A DNA stretch of 64,000 bases from Rhizobium rhizoryzae (GTDB taxonomy: Bacteria; Pseudomonadota; Alphaproteobacteria; Rhizobiales; Rhizobiaceae): assembly GCF_011046895.1 (NCBI RefSeq), contig NZ_CP049251.1, positions 1-64,000 on the forward strand, given 5' to 3'. Under the pieces are notes generated by a model that was not told the origin of the DNA, ran no database searches, and saw nothing but the letters and a program-made list of their open reading frames with translations. Below are positions 45,713-56,942 of this stretch, piece after piece; position 1 is the stretch's first letter, and each line of letters starts with the position of its first letter. Position numbers and translations under genes: made by a program.

Positions 45713-46819
45713 TTATTTTTGCAATGACAGTGAGTATCGAGTATGCCGACGTTCACCCGTACGCGTCAGTGCACCGATCTCCACGAGTTGCTGAAGATCG
45801 CGTGTTGCTGTAGCGCGGGATGTATCTGTGATCGAGATATAGTTTTCGGCACTTAGACCTCCCTTGAAACCAGCAGTCCCTTCCTTGAAGATGCGTGCGA
45901 CTACCTTTTCTTGGCGCTCGTTCAACTTGTCCCGAAAACGATCATAGAACTTTGCTTTCTGGATGAAGAAATCTACGCGCTCAAGCGTCGCCTGTTGAGC
46001 ATCCAGAATAGTTTCTGAAAAGAAAATGATCCAGTCGGTGATATCAAGCGTGCGCTGGTGTCGCTCAAGCTCTGAGTAATATGCCTTCCGGCGCTTCTCT
46101 ATTGTGAAAGCGAGTGAAATGAGACTTGGCTGCCCTATGTTTTGCGCCAGGGATTTCTCGGCGAGCGCGCGTCCAATTCGGCCGTTGCCATCCTCAAATG
46201 GATGTATGCTTTCAAAGTAAAGGTGTCCCACTGCGGCGCGCGTCAGAGCTTGAAGCGACGTTTGACCATCTGGCCCGGATTGATTGAACCATGTGATGAA
46301 GGTCTCCATCTCAGCGGCAACCTGGCGAGATGGGGGCGCCTCGAAATGGATGGTAGGTTTGTCCAATCGACCTGATACGATCTGCATGACGTCTTCATGC
46401 GTGCGGTAAGCACCAACCGTTTCAATATATCGGTTTCCGGCCATCAGCATTGAATGCCAGTGGAACAGTCCCTCATGACACAGCGGCCTACGCCAACTTC
46501 GATAGACATCCGCCATCATCTCGGCGATCCCCCGCTCTTGGGGGCGGATCTGTCTATCATCAGTGTTTAGCCCGAACTGCCAGCGGAGTGATGACTGGAC
46601 ACTCACGCGGTCCAGAAATTCCCCCTCAATCTCAGAGGTCTTGACCGCTTCGTCGCTCAGCAACTCAATGCGAAGTTGGTTGCTGTCGTCATCGTTGAAA
46701 TGTCTAACAGCACCGATAACCTCACCGGCGGACTGCAAAAATTTCTGCTCTAACGGCACCAGGCTTGCGGTGTCGTATCTGAAGTTTGGCCAGTCAGTGT
46801 TTTGCCAGTTCCATGTCAT
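45713..46819 (-). CDS. Fic-family protein with its own inhibitory helix and winged-helix end
   Basis: 368 residues. The catalytic Fic motif HPFEDGNGRIGR (206-217) is intact, so AMP or another nucleotide part can be transferred to a target protein. The auto-inhibitory motif TSEIEG (61-66) precedes it, placing the protein in class II. The C-terminal 70 residues look like a winged helix (GGLSAENYISITDTSRATATRDLQQLVEIGALTRTGERRHTRYSL). Perfect inverted repeats overlap its start codon, so it may regulate itself. Target unknown. A single gene, without a separate antitoxin, beside a recombinase gene. Confidence 0.92.
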   Translation of the reverse strand: MTWNWQNTDWPNFRYDTASLVPLEQKFLQSAGEVIGAVRHFNDDDSNQLRIELLSDEAVKTSEIEGEFLDRVSVQSSLRWQFGLNTDDRQIRPQERGIAEMMADVYRSWRRPLCHEGLFHWHSMLMAGNRYIETVGAYRTHEDVMQIVSGRLDKPTIHFEAPPSRQVAAEMETFITWFNQSGPDGQTSLQALTRAAVGHLYFESIHPFEDGNGRIGRALAEKSLAQNIGQPSLISLAFTIEKRRKAYYSELERHQRTLDITDWIIFFSETILDAQQATLERVDFFIQKAKFYDRFRDKLNERQEKVVARIFKEGTAGFKGGLSAENYISITDTSRATATRDLQQLVEIGALTRTGERRHTRYSLSLQK

Positions 46820-46848
46820 GAGTTATAGGATCTCTCTCTATAACTCAT
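46818..46848. promoter_or_regulatory. Perfect 11-bp inverted repeat over the fic start
   Basis: Arms ATGAGTTATAG (46818-46828) and CTATAACTCAT (46838-46848) are exact inverted copies separated by 9 bp. The left arm overlaps the fic start codon and ribosome site. A bound dimer would block translation or transcription; the winged-helix end of the Fic protein is the obvious candidate. Confidence 0.7.
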
Positions 46849-46993
46849 AATTATTGCCAGAAATGAGCTATTGCAAGCCCGTCTATCGCTCAGCACCACA
46901 ATCTGCAGCTCTTGATTCAAGAGGCAGCGATCGGCATCTAACCTCTTGCCCTAAACATATCTTGTTAATGGGCGCCCCCTATTTCCGCTCGCC

Positions 46994-47011
46994 CTCGGCA
47001 CTGGTGCCGAG
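46994..47011. promoter_or_regulatory. 18-bp palindrome before the recombinase gene
   Basis: CTCGGCAC and GTGCCGAG are exact inverted arms around two bases (TG), 15 bp before the start codon of the large recombinase. The ribosome site AAAAGGA follows it. It may be an operator or a recombination or hairpin site; the sequence does not decide. Confidence 0.5.
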
Positions 47012-47026
47012 CGAAAAGGAACAAGC

Positions 47027-49384
47027 ATGACCAAACACGACCTTTCATCCCGACATTTTCAGCGAAAAATTTCAGAATTCTGCGAGCTTCGTATCGCTCC
47101 AGTCGCATCCAGACGGGTGCTGGAGAACATCCGACCCTTCCTGATCAGCTTAATTATCTATCGGAAACGGCCACCGCTTCGGAGTGGCCAATTCGACTGG
47201 ACGGCGATAGGCCAAGCCAGTGGTGTCGAAGCTGAGCTGACGGTAGAACTGAAAAAACAGCTCCGGCCGGGCTTGGATGCAATCATCCGATGGCTGGACG
47301 GACCGCCAGCAGTCGAAGAACAACGGCCACCAAAGCGGACGGCTCGCCCGAAGAAAATGGCGTCCGCCAGAAACGCAACCTGCGCCCCTTCAACCAGAAA
47401 GCCTCAACGTGCGACGGCCGATGGCATTGTTGCCCCATATGAATCGTTGCCACGTGGGCCGACTCCAAAACCGATCAGCCCTTTCCCAGAACCACTGTTC
47501 GACGCGACCGAGGACCCGGCGAACTTTCAGGATGCACTGGTCTATCATATGCGTCGGTTCGGCGACACCTATTGGCAGCTTTACCGCGCCGTTATTCATC
47601 TGAATGAGACCTTCGACAATAAGACGCTGCTATCCTGGATCAAGGGGGAGCGTGTGCCTCGATCTATTGCCAGTTTCAATATCCTCCGCCGCATCGAGAG
47701 ACGCTATCGACTTTCAGAGGGATATTTCAAAGAGAAACTGCCGCATCAGGCGCGCTCACTTTATGGTCACGATCTCGGTGATATCAGCCCAGCCGAGCGT
47801 CGACGGATTTCAATGCACTTGCCGGAGGACTTCAACAGCCTGCCCTTCACCAAGCGCGAGGAGATCCTCGACTGGGTGCGCCGGGTGATCATTTAAGGCT
47901 CTACAGAATATCGCCGCTATCAGGCGGCGGCCAGCAAGCAGCGATATGCCATCCGCTTTCCCGGCGTCACCTATGGCAGCAGCTTTCTGTCCTCTCGATC
48001 GTTGGCCTCGGCGACCGGCGCCAATCAGAACGTTGCCGCAGAACTTGATGATCCTGATCTGCTTTCTGGCGTTATCGACGCACCGCCGAGACTTGCCATG
48101 GAAATGGCTGATCTCATCCGCTTCAAGACTTCGACGCTGACGGCGATTGGGTTCCGACGGAACGGCGTCTGGTGTGAAGAAACGGCCTCCCAGAAGATTG
48201 AGCACCTCGGTTTGATGTTTGGTGCGCTTGCTGCCTCGCCAAACGGTCTCGTGAAGGGTTTCGGCGTGCCAGTCAGCCACTTAAGCTTCGGCCTTCTCGT
48301 TTTCCCCGGCGTTTGGGACTGGTATCTGCAGTGGCGGGAACAGCGACGTGGCTTCTACACCAAGTGGGAAGAAGACATGCTGATGGTCGCCCAAGCCCTA
48401 TCTCGCGCGGACGTCGGCTGGATCCGGCAGCATCCGGAGCTGCTTCGAAATGTCAGGCCCATTGCGGGCTTGATTGAGCAGGAAGAAATCGATTTTGCAG
48501 CTCGCGACTGGCATGGCGCCTGCGATGCGTTTCACCGACATGCCGCTAACCGTTCCAAGGAGATCCAGCGAGTGATGCGCGTGCATCGCGATCCATTTGA
48601 ACCGATCATGTGTGTACTCGAAGCGGACAGCCCGTTGGCCGAATATCGCAAGATCACAGACGAGATTGTGAAACGTATGCCGGATGAGAACAGATATCCA
48701 CGACCGGCCGCCGAAGCCGTTAGATCATTCCTATTACTTCGCCTGGGCCTGCACCTTGGGCTCAGGCAAAAGAACCTTCGCCAACTTCGTGTCTGCCCCC
48801 GTGGACACTATCCGACGTCAGAACGCCGGCTAGAGGAACTGAAATGCGGTGAGCTGCGCTGGAGTGATCGCGACCAGGGGTGGGAGGTCCTTATCCCGTC
48901 GGTCGCATTCAAAAACTCCGGTTCATCCTTCTTCGGACAGAAGCCGTTCCGGTTGATTTTGCCCGACCTTCTCGATCTCTACAAATACCTTGATGCTTAC
49001 ATCGACAGGCATCGTGGAGTTCTGCTTGGCGGTGCAAAAGATCCCCAAACGCTTTTCGTCAAGACGGTGAAGACGACCAGTATTGATGCTGCTTACAATT
49101 CGACCACATTCTACGAGGCTTGGCGGACTGTCATCCAACGTTACGGCATCTATAATCCCTATACCGGACGGGGTGCGATCAAGGGCCTCCTGCCGCATGG
49201 ACCGCATAACCTGCGAGACATTCTCGCAACGCATATTCTGAAGCAGACCGGATCCTACGAACAGGCGAGCTACGCAATTCAGGACACACCCGACGTCGTG
49301 CAACAGCATTACGGCCGCTTTCTTCCGCAAGACAAGGCCGCACTGGCCGCCAAGATTCTCAATCAAGTTTGGGAAGCTGCGTAA
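47027..49384 (+). pseudogene. Large tyrosine-recombinase-like gene split by one in-frame stop
   Basis: Two frames, 47027-47896 (289 residues) and 48002-49384 (460 residues), are in the same reading frame. Between them only one TAA (47894-47896) interrupts the frame, and the 35 codons after it still read as protein (for example RYAIRFPGVTYGSSF). Joined, it would be about 785 residues. The end has a recombinase catalytic core: Arg in LHLGLRQKNL, HNLRD, and the nucleophile Tyr in QQHYGRF (codon at 49310). The N-terminal half has an HTH-like part (ALVYHMRRFGDTYWQLYRA). Either a recent nonsense change, read-through, or two proteins acting together. Confidence 0.75.
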
Positions 49385-49894
49385 GATCGAATGAGATGCT
49401 CGGCTCGGATACTCAGAACATGTTGCATCTGGGTCGAGTGTCCTCGTCTCCGCCTTGAAAGGAACTGAACCAGCGACCCCGACGCTTCAATTCTAAACTC
49501 TTATTTTCACAGCAAGATCAGGTTACAGACAAACCGATTGCGAAGAAGATGGATGCATCAGATCGCCTCGGTCCTGACCTATATCCAAGTCCGCGGGGCA
49601 ATGCCGCCTCGCCTGTCGATCCAAAAACAGGTCGCGTGGTTGCGCGCTTTCCTGAAGCAAGCGTAAGGTTGCACATTTATAGGATAGGGCGCTGTAGTCT
49701 CCAACGGGGCCCTTTTGTTCAAGGCCTGCGCATGCAACCGTGGTTGCAAGAGTGGAATTGCTCGGCTTCGCGTTAAGATGCTGTTTTTTCAGTTTATTTT
49801 ATTACAAGTGAAAAAAGGCATTTGTGCACGAACTATATTTGCACTACCGTTATAATTGAACTGCTCGTTTCCCTGTAACGGATTAGATCACTGT
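49385..49894. other. Non-coding stretch between recombinase and ABC-3C genes
   Basis: 510 bp with a more AT-rich right half, which must hold the promoter of the ABC-3C operon. A TATAAT lies at 49851, but no good -35 box sits 16-18 bp upstream. At 49451-49480 lies the third copy of the CGCCTTGAAAGG motif. No gene supported; the 75-codon frame at 49549-49776 is not convincing. Confidence 0.4.
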
Positions 49895-51058
49895 ATGGCT
49901 CTTCCGCCCCTGCCTCAAGCGGCTAAAAGCTCTGCGCCCGGCCAATATCTCGGCTATTCCCTCCAGCAAGTCCGGCTTTGCTACCATCTATTGACCGTTC
50001 CGGACGATCACGCGGTTTCGTTGGAAATTATCGACGACGTCGGCATTCATCATCCCGATGGCACTGTCGTGTTCGAGCAAGCCAAAAGTGCCATTTCAGG
50101 CAATCCGGCCACGAACAAGGCGGAAGACCTTTGGAAAACATTCGCAAACTGGGCGGACGATTGCACTGCATTGAAAATCGACCCCAATGGGGCACGATTT
50201 CGCTACTACGTGTCGGAGGGCAAGCCCGGCTCCCTGATGACCGAGATGGACAAAGCCACGACGAACGCAGAGGCGACCAAGGTCTTAAAGAAAATCCGGA
50301 AGCAGTTTGACGATTGCGATAAGGAGGTCGCCTGGCAGCCGCATCTAGGCCGCTTTCTCGCCGCTGGCGACGTGGTATGCTGCGCCATCGTCGAGCGTTG
50401 CAGCTTTCAGTCCGAGGCCGACCCGCTCCGAAGTATCCGTGACCGTATGAACTTCATGCCTCCGGCGGCGATCGACGAATTGTGCGCCGGTGCTATCGGG
50501 CTTGCTCGCAACTGGATGGACGATCTCATTCGGCAGGAGCAAAGCCGGGCCATTCTCGCAGTTGACTTCCGGCGGAAATTTTCGGCTTTCGTGCGCCGGC
50601 ACAATTTCTCAAACGCGCTCAATCCCGCCATAGAGCCTCCGGACGATCGCGCGATCGATGCCGCCATCCGGGGAGAGCCGCTGTTCGTGCGGCAGTTAAA
50701 GGCGGTTGAGGCTCCTCAGGACATGCTGGTGATCGCTGTCAGCGATTATATGCGGACGACCGCTGATAAGGTGAAATGGGCTGATGACGGGACGATCTAC
50801 GGCGACAGTTTCGTCGAGCTCGACGATCAACTTGTCCGCAAGCACAGTCTCGTATCGCTCGAGATCGACGACACCAATCCTCAGCTCGACGTCCCCGCGC
50901 GCGGACGAAGCATCTATTGGGCCTGCTCGAAGGTAACCCTGCCGCTCGAAGGCCAGTCTCTGCCGGGATATTTCATATCGGGCGCCTTCAACTGCCTGGC
51001 CCAAGGCCGAAGGATCGGCTGGCATCGCGACTACGAAACCCTGTTTCCGCCTGAGTGA
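49895..51058 (+). CDS. ABC-3C system component with nuclease-like N-terminus
   Basis: 387 residues from the ATG at 49895; the open frame from TTG at 49856 is less likely. The N-terminal part has the layout of a restriction-endonuclease fold related to DUF4297/Cap4 nucleases: acidic residues in SLEIIDDVG (42-50), then EQAK (61-64). The rest (about 200-387) is a domain of unknown detail with a GRSIYWACSKVT segment. It is followed immediately by the middle component and the DUF3732 ATPase, the usual order of ABC three-component conflict systems. It is probably the DNA-cutting effector; the nuclease activity is inferred. Confidence 0.75.
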   Translation: MALPPLPQAAKSSAPGQYLGYSLQQVRLCYHLLTVPDDHAVSLEIIDDVGIHHPDGTVVFEQAKSAISGNPATNKAEDLWKTFANWADDCTALKIDPNGARFRYYVSEGKPGSLMTEMDKATTNAEATKVLKKIRKQFDDCDKEVAWQPHLGRFLAAGDVVCCAIVERCSFQSEADPLRSIRDRMNFMPPAAIDELCAGAIGLARNWMDDLIRQEQSRAILAVDFRRKFSAFVRRHNFSNALNPAIEPPDDRAIDAAIRGEPLFVRQLKAVEAPQDMLVIAVSDYMRTTADKVKWADDGTIYGDSFVELDDQLVRKHSLVSLEIDDTNPQLDVPARGRSIYWACSKVTLPLEGQSLPGYFISGAFNCLAQGRRIGWHRDYETLFPPE

Positions 51059-51063
51059 TTTTC

Positions 51064-51582
51064 ATGGAAGCTCTACTTTCTCAATCCGAAGTGCCATACT
51101 TTCCCCCTGTTGACCCGATCATGCTGGTCCAGAACCCGGCATTCGGCGCGCATCTTTTGTGGAGTTTTGGGCGCGGTTTCCAAGCCGAAAAGATGGATGC
51201 GCTGCCGTCGCTGCCGAGCTACTTCCTTGTCCTGCCGCTGATCCTGCATGCGCGCACGCTGGCTGATCTGAAGTCGACGAACCTGCCTTCCGGCCTGTCT
51301 AAATTCGTTGTAAAGCTTGGCGAACAGCGGGAACGGCTGATGGCCGTTCATGAACGGACCCTGCGCATGCGGGAGCTGACGCTACAGTCCGTCGGCGCAG
51401 GGATCGCGTCAGGTCTGCTCAACATCAATTACGCGAACGGTCTGGTCCGCGCAAACGATGTTAGCGTTCCACGACCACCAGAGCGGTTGAGGTTTCATGT
51501 GGCAAGCGCTGAAAAGCTCGGTCGCTGGTCCGCCCGACTACCGCAAGGCCAAGTGTTTCAACTACTTCAGGTGGATGTCTGA
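51064..51582 (+). CDS. ABC-3C system middle component
   Basis: 172 residues. A GTG at 51055 overlapping the previous stop is an alternative start. Features of the middle-component family are [16 protein letters not shown] near the N-terminus, helical repeats through [42 protein letters not shown], and a C-terminal [12 protein letters not shown] segment. Its stop overlaps the start of the ATPase gene (TGATG). It is thought to link effector and ATPase in these systems. Confidence 0.78.
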   Translation: MEALLSQSEVPYFPPVDPIMLVQNPAFGAHLLWSFGRGFQAEKMDALPSLPSYFLVLPLILHARTLADLKSTNLPSGLSKFVVKLGEQRERLMAVHERTLRMRELTLQSVGAGIASGLLNINYANGLVRANDVSVPRPPERLRFHVASAEKLGRWSARLPQGQVFQLLQVDV

Positions 51583-53534
51583 TGCATTTTCAGATTTTAC
51601 GGTTGATCCTTTGGCCGAAAAACGGAAGCACCCCGCGCGTAATCAAGTTCGAGCCGGGCATGGTCAATGTCATCAGCGGTTCGTCGAAAACCGGCAAGTC
51701 GGCCGTTATTCCTATCATCGACTACTGCCTAGGATCCGGAAAATGCTCGATCCCGGTCGGCACGATCCGTACGGCCTGTGCATGGTTTGGATTGGTAATC
51801 GAAACGCTGGAAGGCCAAAAGCTGCTTGCGAGGCGAGAGCCGGGGGATGCGCGCCAGACCGGGGACATGTTCATCGCCGAGGGCGATACGGTGGACATCC
51901 CGGTTCAGGCGCCTGAGCGGAATACCACCGCGGATGCTGTCAAGCGCAAGCTCGACACCCTGGCGGGTCTGTCCCAATTGGGGCTGGATCCCAACAGCGA
52001 TTCCGGTTTCCAATCGCGGGTAAGCTTTCGCGACCTTCTCGCCTTCACGTTCCAGCCGCAATACATCGTTGCGAACCCGATGGTACTCTTTTTCAACGCA
52101 GATACGAGCGAGCATCGGGAGAAACTGAAAGCAATATTTCCCTATGTCATTGGTGCGCTCACGCCCGATATGCTCCTGGCAAAATGGGAAATTGACAGGC
52201 TTCAGCGCGAGGCCAGACGCAAGCAATCGGCGCTGGACGCCGCCCGCAAGGCGGTCAACGCTTGGCAGCTCGAGACACAGGCCCGTCTGCGACAGGCCAT
52301 CGAACTCGGCCTGTTGCCGCCGAACACGGCTATACCTGACGAATGGCCCGACATCATCGATCTGCTGCGCAAGGCAGCCGAAGCCGATACAAGGCAAGCC
52401 TTCACGACAGTCGATTCGATCGACGGCACACTAGCGAGGCTGCAAGAGTTGCGGCAGGCAGAAAGCGAAGCAGCCGCCACCCTTGGTGAGAAACGCCAGG
52501 CCTATAACGAGCTGCAGCGCCTGCTTGTCAGCAGCAGCTCATACGGAGACGCGATTCTGATCCAGCGCGACCGTCTAAACATTTCCGAATGGTTGCGCGG
52601 TCGCGCCGGCGCTTCAAACGACCCGCTGGTCGCATTGGGGACTGTTGGTCGGACGAAACTCGATACGCTGTCTCAAGCGCTTGCGGGCATCGAGATCGAG
52701 ATTCGCTCTCAGCCCAGCCTATCGCACACGTTTGAGAAGGAACGGCTACGCCTGCGCAGCGACGTCGAGGAAGCTACCGCTAGACTGACCGGGGTCAGGC
52801 AGGAAATTTCCCTGCTCGAACAAAAATCGAAAGAGGTGCAGGACGCACTCTTCAGACAGGACCGTATAGAAAGATTCGTCGGTGGATTGCAGCAAGCCTT
52901 GACCTCGCTCGATCGTACTCAAGAGGGGTCAGACCTTGCTACCGAATTGCAACGGCTGCTGGAACAGATCAGCGACTTGCGCAAGGTCTATTCCGAACGG
53001 GAAGTCGAACGAAAGATGCGCAATGCGCTTCAGATCATTCAAACAATGACATCGACAATCCTACCCTTGCTCGACGCGGAGTGGCCAAACGCACCAATCG
53101 AACTGCTCACTGACGATCTGACCATCAAGGTTATCCATACGGACCGTTCGGACTATCTGTGGGAAATCGGCAGTGGTGCGAACTGGCTCGCCTACCATGT
53201 GGCGGTGACGCTCGCTCTGCAGCGGTTTTTCCTAAAAGGCTTCCACGCCGTACCAAGCCTGCTGATCTACGATCAGCCTAGTCAGGTTTATTTTCCACGC
53301 GGGTTTTCCGACGATGAGAAAAGTGTCACGGGCCGCGAGCGAGACAAGGATGTTGCAGCCGTCCGCTCAGTCTTCGATGCCATCGGCAAGGAGGTCATTC
53401 GGTCGGAAGGACGCTTGCAGGCCATTGTCCTGGACCATGCGGGAACGGATGTGTGGGGAGGTCTTCCCGGAGTGCATCTGACCGAAGAATGGCGGGATGA
53501 TTTGAAACTCGTGCCAGTGGAATGGCTGGCGTAA
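51582..53534 (+). CDS. ABC-3C ATPase, DUF3732 (SMC-like)
   Basis: 650 residues. Walker A is GSSKTGKS (33-40). A long central region (about 200-480) is rich in coiled-coil-like heptads. The ABC signature is GSGANW (about 530) and Walker B is [13 protein letters not shown] (from about 560), with Gln replacing the usual catalytic Glu, as is characteristic of DUF3732. The C-terminus ends [16 protein letters not shown]/RecN-like ATPases of this kind sense unusual DNA and unleash the effector. Same operon as the two preceding genes. Confidence 0.85.
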   Translation: MHFQILRLILWPKNGSTPRVIKFEPGMVNVISGSSKTGKSAVIPIIDYCLGSGKCSIPVGTIRTACAWFGLVIETLEGQKLLARREPGDARQTGDMFIAEGDTVDIPVQAPERNTTADAVKRKLDTLAGLSQLGLDPNSDSGFQSRVSFRDLLAFTFQPQYIVANPMVLFFNADTSEHREKLKAIFPYVIGALTPDMLLAKWEIDRLQREARRKQSALDAARKAVNAWQLETQARLRQAIELGLLPPNTAIPDEWPDIIDLLRKAAEADTRQAFTTVDSIDGTLARLQELRQAESEAAATLGEKRQAYNELQRLLVSSSSYGDAILIQRDRLNISEWLRGRAGASNDPLVALGTVGRTKLDTLSQALAGIEIEIRSQPSLSHTFEKERLRLRSDVEEATARLTGVRQEISLLEQKSKEVQDALFRQDRIERFVGGLQQALTSLDRTQEGSDLATELQRLLEQISDLRKVYSEREVERKMRNALQIIQTMTSTILPLLDAEWPNAPIELLTDDLTIKVIHTDRSDYLWEIGSGANWLAYHVAVTLALQRFFLKGFHAVPSLLIYDQPSQVYFPRGFSDDEKSVTGRERDKDVAAVRSVFDAIGKEVIRSEGRLQAIVLDHAGTDVWGGLPGVHLTEEWRDDLKLVPVEWLA

Positions 53535-54101
53535 CCCTCAGGAGCTACTTGCCATTCGTTTTTGCAAGCTAGCTAGCCGAGTCTGCTCTCGGCAAGATCG
53601 GTGCCGCACACTCAGCATTCATAAAGGGGACGGCGGTAGCTAAGCTATCGATAGATGATGTTCTCGCATTCTCAGGCGAACTCGCGGCGCTCGTGTCAGC
53701 GTATTGAGCCGCTATCGCCAGTACCTCCCTCAACCTCGCGAGGCCGCGTGCATTTCTCCGCAGGCTTCCATGATGCGATGTGAACTTTCACTGTCGTCTC
53801 CAGCCACGGAGAAGATACGTTTCATCCCCTGCGGAAACCGCTAGAGTGATTTCTAATGGAAGCGGTTGGTGAAAAATCTAAGCGCCGAATCTAATCTGCC
53901 GCCGTTGTAAAGCGTCTGACCACCAACAGTCCCGACCGCCGAAGAAACAGCTGATCAAATTGCGTTAAAGTGACGACACAGGATTGAGTTGGACCACACC
54001 GATGGCCTGCCCGCGCATCCTCTACCTAGATCAGAATATGTGCACTCAGGTCGCTTGAAAACCAAGTGGCCTCGACAGGCCGCGCTGCACGCGACAGGTG
54101 C
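53535..54101. other. Intergenic region after the ABC-3C operon
   Basis: 567 bp between the ABC-3C ATPase and the convergent RHE_PE00001 gene. A short frame at 53575-53707 (ending AKLSIDDVLAFSGELAALVSAY) looks like the C-terminal scrap of a protein I cannot identify; a TAG lies just before it. No clear terminator or transposon end was found. Confidence 0.4.
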
Positions 54102-55304
54102 TCAAATCACACCCCATGCCCGAAACCTCCCCCTCCCCGTCATCTCGCGAAGACCGAGTTCCTGAACAATACGCCGCGCGCCTTGCGGCGTTACCTCAAG
54201 CGTCTTTGCCACCATGCCGGCGGAGATCAGCGGCCGCGCCATGACAAGCTCCACGAGCTCCGGCAGCCGGGACGACGTCCGGCGCCTCTCCAGTTTGCGC
54301 ATCATCATCTGCCGCGCCAGCACCAGCCGATCATGCTCCTTGAGCCCCGCCTCTGCAGCGATGATCAGGGCTCTGGTAATCGCCAGCAACCGCGTCTCCC
54401 TATTCCTGTCTCGGCGCCGGTCGACGGGGATGGCCTTCAGCCCGATATTGATCGTCGCAAGATGGGAGCCGGTGGTGACGCCACCCTCGCGCAGGACCGA
54501 GGCGGCCAGCAAACGCCCCAGCCAAGGCGCGTGCTGCAGGACGGAGATCGAGTTCCAGGCATCGAGCGCCACGATCGTCTGCAGGACAGGCGGCAGATCC
54601 TGGGTGTGCGTCAGCACGGCCCGCCACTCCTCCAGCCGCTCGTCCTCATCCCAGTCGAGATCGTAGACAAAGGGATCCTTGTCCGGAGCGGTTTTGGCCC
54701 GCGCCGGCTTCTTCGCCTCTTCGATCGCGGCCTCCGAGCGGGCGAGCACCGCATCGATCTCAGCAAACGCATCCCCCAGACCGTCGGCATCAGGATCTTC
54801 GGCCTCCCCTAGCCCAGCGCCAGTGCCACCCACCTCAACATTGTCATGAGGCAGCCCCTCCCCGTCGCCACCCAATGATGCACCGGCCCACGGCCGGCCG
54901 CGGAGGGAGGCGAGGCCTTGAGCAGAGAGCGCCCAGGCGGGTGGATGGGCGGCAATGCGGCGACGGGTTTTCAGTATGTCGCGGGCGATGGTGAGTTCGT
55001 GGGTGGGGGCACGAACGTCGCGAAGCGCATCATGCAGGACGAGGTCTTCGAGATGAACAAGTTCCCCATCGACCCAGAGCGAGGCATGCGCTTCGAGGAA
55101 ATGCGAGCGTTCGAGAAAGCCCGCGCCTACGGAAGAACGGGCGATGCGTTCGTCGAGACGGGCAAGCGCGACGGCTGCCTCGGAGATCGGCCTCAGCAGT
55201 ACCTGGAGCAAATCCGGTAGCAAAGAGATTCCTGTTTTCTGCAAATCATGAGATTCTTCTTTAATGACGAAGCGCCGCCTTCCCATGGCCGAGCATGCCG
55301 ACAC
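54102..55304 (-). CDS. RHE_PE00001/DUF1612-family protein
   Basis: Up to 400 residues, a family found on many rhizobial plasmids. [50 protein letters not shown] is typical, followed by [14 protein letters not shown]. The C-terminal helix-turn-helix reads [44 protein letters not shown]. The function is unknown, perhaps DNA binding in plasmid or transposon biology. The frame from 55304 overlaps the IS66-like gene; starts at 55286 (ATG) or 55244 (TTG) would be less overlapping. Confidence 0.82.
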   Translation of the reverse strand: MSACSAMGRRRFVIKEESHDLQKTGISLLPDLLQVLLRPISEAAVALARLDERIARSSVGAGFLERSHFLEAHASLWVDGELVHLEDLVLHDALRDVRAPTHELTIARDILKTRRRIAAHPPAWALSAQGLASLRGRPWAGASLGGDGEGLPHDNVEVGGTGAGLGEAEDPDADGLGDAFAEIDAVLARSEAAIEEAKKPARAKTAPDKDPFVYDLDWDEDERLEEWRAVLTHTQDLPPVLQTIVALDAWNSISVLQHAPWLGRLLAASVLREGGVTTGSHLATINIGLKAIPVDRRRDRNRETRLLAITRALIIAAEAGLKEHDRLVLARQMMMRKLERRRTSSRLPELVELVMARPLISAGMVAKTLEVTPQGARRIVQELGLREMTGRGRFRAWGVI

Positions 55305-56937
55305 GCTGTCGCTGAAGGCGCTACGCGAGCGCGTGACCGCCTTGATGGAGCGGGCTGATCGGGCAGACGCCCGGATTGAGAAGCTCGAAGCTGAAAACCA
55401 ACGGCTTCGGGATGAGAACGATCAGCTCAGGCTCGAGAACACCCGGCTGAAGGTCGACAACCAGCTTCTGCGCGATGAGATTGCGCGCCTGAAAAACTTG
55501 GCCCCCCGCCCGCCTTTCAGACCGTCCGGCATGGAGAACGCACCGGGTGACAAGACGGTCTCGGCCAAGGATCCCGCACCCCGGCCGCGAGGGCCGAAGA
55601 ACGACACAAAGCGGGTGACCCGTGAAGAGGTGCTGCCTGTCAGTGTGCCGCCGGGATCGCGCTTCAAGGGCTACAAGGACTGCTTCGTCCGGGATCTGGT
55701 GCTCAAGGTCGAGGTGGTTCGCTACCGGCGGGAGTGCTGGGTGACGCCGGAGGGAGACACCATCCTCGCGCCGTTGCCTGCGGGGATACGAGGTGGCTTT
55801 GGGCCCAATCTGCGGCGGTTTTGTCTGATGCTCCATGCGCATGGCCAAGTCACGACGCAGCGAATGACGACCTTGCTCAACGACGTTGGTGTCGAAATCT
55901 CCAAACGTCAGATGGTCCGTTTCCTGACGGAGCGCCTGGACGGCTTTCATGCCGAGGATGCAGCCGTGCTCCACGCCGGCCTCGTCTCGGCGCCCTATGT
56001 TACGGTCGACGACACCGGTTCCCGTCACACCAACCGCAATGTTTATACGACGCATATCGGCGGTGAGCATTTTACCGCATTTCGCACGACGTCCTCGAAG
56101 TCGCGACTGAACTTCCTGGCGCTGCTGCGCGGCAACTATCAGGACTATGTCCTCAACGATGCCGCCTTCGCTTTTCTCGAAGACCGGCAGGTGGACCCTG
56201 TTCTTCTGGCGCCGCTGAAGAGGCAAGAACCGCAGCGGTTTGCCAATCAGGTTCCGTTTCTCCAGCACCTCGCCGAACATGGTATCGACATCTTCGACAC
56301 CGAAACGCTCCGGCCCTTCGCCGAGGCCGGCATATGGGGCGCCATCCGCCATCATGGGCTGGTCGGCAATGCAGTGATCGTCTCCGACGATGCCGGGCAG
56401 TTTCGCGTCGGTACCCACGCGCTGTGCTGGGTCCATGCGGAACGGCTTCTGCACAAGCTGATGCCGGCGACGCCGCGCCAGGTAAAACACGTCGAAACCC
56501 TGCGCGAGCTGATCTGGCTCTTTTACAAGCAGCTGAAAAACTATCAGCGAAGTCCAAGCCAGCGTGCAGCTCACGGTCTTCAGGTCCGGTTCGATCGGAT
56601 TTTCTCCATCCGCACCGGCTATGGTGATCTCGACAAATTGCTGTTTCGGCTGAGGCGCCGCAAGCCGGAACTGCTGCGGGTTCTGGAGCGGCCCGAAATC
56701 CCACTCCACATCAATGCGTCGGAACGCGATCTGCGTGGCTTTGTCATCAAGCGGAAGATTTCCGGAGGGACGGTCAGTCGCAACGGGCGGCTGGCACGCG
56801 ACAGCATGCTGGGCCTTTCGAAGACCTGCCAGAAGCTCGGCCTGTCGTTCTGGCGCTATCTCGGCGATCGGCTGGGGATCGGCACATCGCACCCAACCAT
56901 TCCCCCATTGGCCACCATGATCGTTGCCAGATCCTGA
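55264..56937 (+). CDS. IS66-family transposase-like protein
   Basis: 557 residues, or 550 if it starts at 55285. N-terminal leucine-rich coiled coil ([29 protein letters not shown]), zinc-binding-like region, then the DDE core: [19 protein letters not shown], and a Glu in [21 protein letters not shown]. No accompanying tnpA/tnpB genes of IS66 are present, which is usual for this rhizobial subgroup. It should catalyse transposition of its own element, whose ends were not found. The frame is intact. Confidence 0.88.
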   Translation: MTKRRLPMAEHADTLSLKALRERVTALMERADRADARIEKLEAENQRLRDENDQLRLENTRLKVDNQLLRDEIARLKNLAPRPPFRPSGMENAPGDKTVSAKDPAPRPRGPKNDTKRVTREEVLPVSVPPGSRFKGYKDCFVRDLVLKVEVVRYRRECWVTPEGDTILAPLPAGIRGGFGPNLRRFCLMLHAHGQVTTQRMTTLLNDVGVEISKRQMVRFLTERLDGFHAEDAAVLHAGLVSAPYVTVDDTGSRHTNRNVYTTHIGGEHFTAFRTTSSKSRLNFLALLRGNYQDYVLNDAAFAFLEDRQVDPVLLAPLKRQEPQRFANQVPFLQHLAEHGIDIFDTETLRPFAEAGIWGAIRHHGLVGNAVIVSDDAGQFRVGTHALCWVHAERLLHKLMPATPRQVKHVETLRELIWLFYKQLKNYQRSPSQRAAHGLQVRFDRIFSIRTGYGDLDKLLFRLRRRKPELLRVLERPEIPLHINASERDLRGFVIKRKISGGTVSRNGRLARDSMLGLSKTCQKLGLSFWRYLGDRLGIGTSHPTIPPLATMIVARS

Positions 56938-56942
56938 GCGCA

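Noticed and set aside
49851..49856. TATAAT as -10 box of the ABC-3C operon
   Set aside because: No acceptable -35 box at 16-18 bp; too weak to annotate.
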